A DNA stretch of 64,000 nucleotides. Origin: Fundidesulfovibrio magnetotacticus (GTDB taxonomy: Bacteria; Desulfobacterota; Desulfovibrionia; Desulfovibrionales; Desulfovibrionaceae). A program made the position numbers and the translations under genes. The notes beneath the pieces are model-generated. The model saw only the letters and a list, made by a program, of their open reading frames with translations, was not told the DNA's origin and searched no databases. The stretch spans positions 1 through 64,000 of the forward strand of contig NZ_BLTE01000010.1 in NCBI RefSeq assembly GCF_013019105.1, written 5' to 3'. Below, piece after piece: positions 62,522 through 64,000 of the stretch. Position 1 is the first letter of the stretch. Every line of letters begins with the position of its first letter.

Positions 62522-62932
62522 ATGCCCTTCGTCCGCGTTCCCGTCATCGGGGTTCTTCGCACGCCCCACTTCACCCTGGAGGCCATCCCCCGCCAGGCCC
62601 ACCTCGCTCCGCAGGCCGTGGGCCGCGCGGAATTGTATCCCGAGTTCGCCCCGGGGCTGAAGGGCATCGCCCCGGGCGACCGCGTGGTGCTCACCTTCCG
62701 CTTCCACAAGGCGCGGCGCACGGAACTGACCACGACGACCCGGAGCACGGGGCGCGTCTGCGGTGTGTTCGCCTCGCGTTCGCCGCGCAGGCCTTCGCGC
62801 CTGGGCGAGAGCGTGGTGGAGGTGACGGCCGTGGAGCCTTCGGCCCTGGTCTTCCGGGGGGTGGACATGCTCGACGGCACGCCGCTTCTTGACATCAAAC
62901 CCTGGATCGGCCCGGACAGGGACCGGGGCTGA
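62522..62932 (+). CDS. TrmO/TsaA-like protein (UPF0066)
   Basis: 136 residues from ATG 62522 (GAGGTGGCC before). Family motifs: IGVLRTPHFTLEAIPRQ, AELYPEFAPGLKGIAPGDRV, LTFRFHKARR, then GVFASRSPRRPSRLGESVVE and DMLDGTPLLDIKPWI. TrmO methylates N6 of t6A37 in tRNA with S-adenosylmethionine. Single-gene unit. Shorter than E. coli TrmO (235 aa), as in many bacteria. Confidence 0.88.
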   Translation: MPFVRVPVIGVLRTPHFTLEAIPRQAHLAPQAVGRAELYPEFAPGLKGIAPGDRVVLTFRFHKARRTELTTTTRSTGRVCGVFASRSPRRPSRLGESVVEVTAVEPSALVFRGVDMLDGTPLLDIKPWIGPDRDRG

Positions 62933-63056
62933 CCCCGGCGCTCCTGCCCCGGGCCTGCCGGTCCAGCACGCGACGGGAGCGCCCGGCCGGAAGTCCCGGC
63001 GGCGCAAGGGGGCAGCCCCCGCCGGAGGGGCCGGACCGCAAGGCGGCCCGGCGCGC

Positions 63057-64000
63057 TCAGGCGTCTTTGCGATCGTAGGGGGCCAGGGCCTGGACGATGT
63101 AGGGCGGGATGACCACCCCCGCGCGGGCCAGGTTGTCGCGCGCCTCCAGCACTTTGGCGATGTCGATGCCCGCCCCGCTCCAGTAGGCGGCCGGGTCGTC
63201 CAGGAAGGCGCGGATCACGGTCAGGGCCTCGGGGTAGGAGCGCACCAGGTGGCAGCAGTTGACCACCCACATGGGGCCGAGGGGAGGTATCTCGGCCTGG
63301 CCTGTCTTGTGGGCCGAGGAAAGCTCCTGGAACTGCTCGATGGACTTGCGCCAGAGATGCCCGCCCTCGCCGCCCAGGCCCAGGGGGTCCACGAAGACGT
63401 AGGGGGCCGGGAGGCAGTGGCCGATCTTCATGAAGGTGAGGGCCATGTTCACCTCGTAGCTCGTGCCGTAGCCGCCCACGTTGAACACCTTGAAGAGGCT
63501 GCGCCGGTCCAGGATGTCCTGGCGGGTGTTCAGGGCGATGTTCACGAACTGCACCACGGCCTCGGGGGAGAAGTTGGTGCGCTGGCCGATCTTCTCGCCG
63601 TCGATGCCCACGCCGATGCGGTAGATGCCGTGGCGCGCGGCGGCGTCGTCCGCGGCCTTCATGACGCCCGGGCCGGAACCGTGGGCGATGGCCAGGCCCT
63701 CGCCCAGGCGGGGATCGGCGGCCAGGGCGGCGAAGAACTCCTCGAACTGGGGCATGAGGATGGGCTTCAACTCGTCCACCACGGAGCCGAAGAGCGCCGC
63801 CGTGGTGTGCAGGCGGCCCAGGCGCTCCTTGCCCTCGGCGGAGACCCAGAAGCCGCTGTTGAATTCGCGCACGTGGCAGGCCTCGTCCTGGGCGAAGATC
63901 ATGTAGAAGCGCATGCCCTCGCGCCAGAGGCGGTTGATCTCCTCGTAGGAGGACTGGTCCAGGTAGTATTCCGGATTGCCGCCGTTGCGCGATCCGCGCA
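63057..64000 (-). CDS. LOG-family (TIGR00730-like) Rossmann protein, 5' end outside window
   Basis: The frame stays open to 64000, so the start is beyond the window. The visible 314 residues contain GEGLAIAHGSGPGVMKAADD and FKVFNVGGYGTSYEVNMALT, positions of the PGGxGTxxE motif of lysine-decarboxylase-like (LOG) proteins, here as GGYGTSYE. The long N- and C-terminal additions differ from typical 200-residue LOG proteins. A nucleotide-monophosphate-related activity is possible; the glycine motif is altered. Gap 62933-63056 holds only GC-rich inverted repeats. Confidence 0.75.
   Translation of the reverse strand, partial: RGSRNGGNPEYYLDQSSYEEINRLWREGMRFYMIFAQDEACHVREFNSGFWVSAEGKERLGRLHTTAALFGSVVDELKPILMPQFEEFFAALAADPRLGEGLAIAHGSGPGVMKAADDAAARHGIYRIGVGIDGEKIGQRTNFSPEAVVQFVNIALNTRQDILDRRSLFKVFNVGGYGTSYEVNMALTFMKIGHCLPAPYVFVDPLGLGGEGGHLWRKSIEQFQELSSAHKTGQAEIPPLGPMWVVNCCHLVRSYPEALTVIRAFLDDPAAYWSGAGIDIAKVLEARDNLARAGVVIPPYIVQALAPYDRKDA

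Overview
The window is GC-rich bacterial DNA, most likely from a sulfate-reducing member of the Desulfovibrionaceae. The evidence is gene content: a complete Tmc transmembrane electron-transfer complex (tmcD-C-B-A), a Mrp/MinD-ferredoxin/NifX cluster resembling the 'orange protein' (Orp) loci of Desulfovibrio, and a two-component system of the same style. The genus is not determined.

Layout. (1) Positions 1-1623 hold the 3' part of a GAF-GGDEF diguanylate cyclase, a tRNA-Arg(CCG) and its terminator. (2) Positions ~1710-42577 are a 40.9-kb Mu-like transposable prophage, inserted in reverse, so its early (left) end is at high coordinates. From 42.5 kb down to 1.7 kb it runs: left-end transposase sites, S24-type repressor c (plus strand), operator region, ner-like gene, transposase A, ATPase B, semi-essential early genes, gemA, mor, holin/transglycosylase/Rz/Rz1 lysis genes, gp27, terminase, portal, F, G, protease I, major head T, gp35-gp38, sheath, tube, gp41/41' with a frameshift, tape measure, N, P, gp45-gp48, a block of tail-fibre genes, com, and a DNA methyltransferase in the place of mom. 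(3) Positions 42.7-48.3 kb are a host operon of Mrp, MinD-ferredoxin, NifX-family and DUF134 genes. (4) Positions 48.4-54.4 kb hold a sigma-54 activator divergent from a DUF442-tmcDCBA operon, with candidate -24/-12 promoters on both strands. (5) Positions 54.7-64 kb hold a CoA-disulfide-reductase/rhodanese protein, a glycosyltransferase, a large hybrid histidine kinase with its substrate-binding partner, a TrmO-like protein and a LOG-family protein cut by the window edge.

The most interesting part is the prophage cargo. Three AT-rich islands, foreign in composition, interrupt the GC-rich phage. They carry a PLD-nuclease-like gene plus a DUF4145 gene (9.1-11.4 kb), a 1002-residue SIR2-domain protein like the DSR anti-phage NADases (22.5-25.6 kb), and a two-gene membrane module (33.6-34.6 kb). 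Each island sits directly upstream, in the phage transcription direction, of the same 20-bp element GATAGGTGAAGGGGTTCAGT (plus-strand reading). This element contains a TGAA-N4-TTCA dyad and is followed 25-26 nt later by a GC hairpin whose loop is a -10-like AT hexamer. The three positions precede gp46, protease I and the lysis operon, close to where Mu places its late promoters PP, PI and Plys. I infer that these elements are the phage's late promoters, and that the gaps before them act as safe docking bays for lysogen-expressed defence or exclusion genes. A duplicated 114-bp piece of gp45 between two cargo genes shows that loading has happened more than once at one bay.
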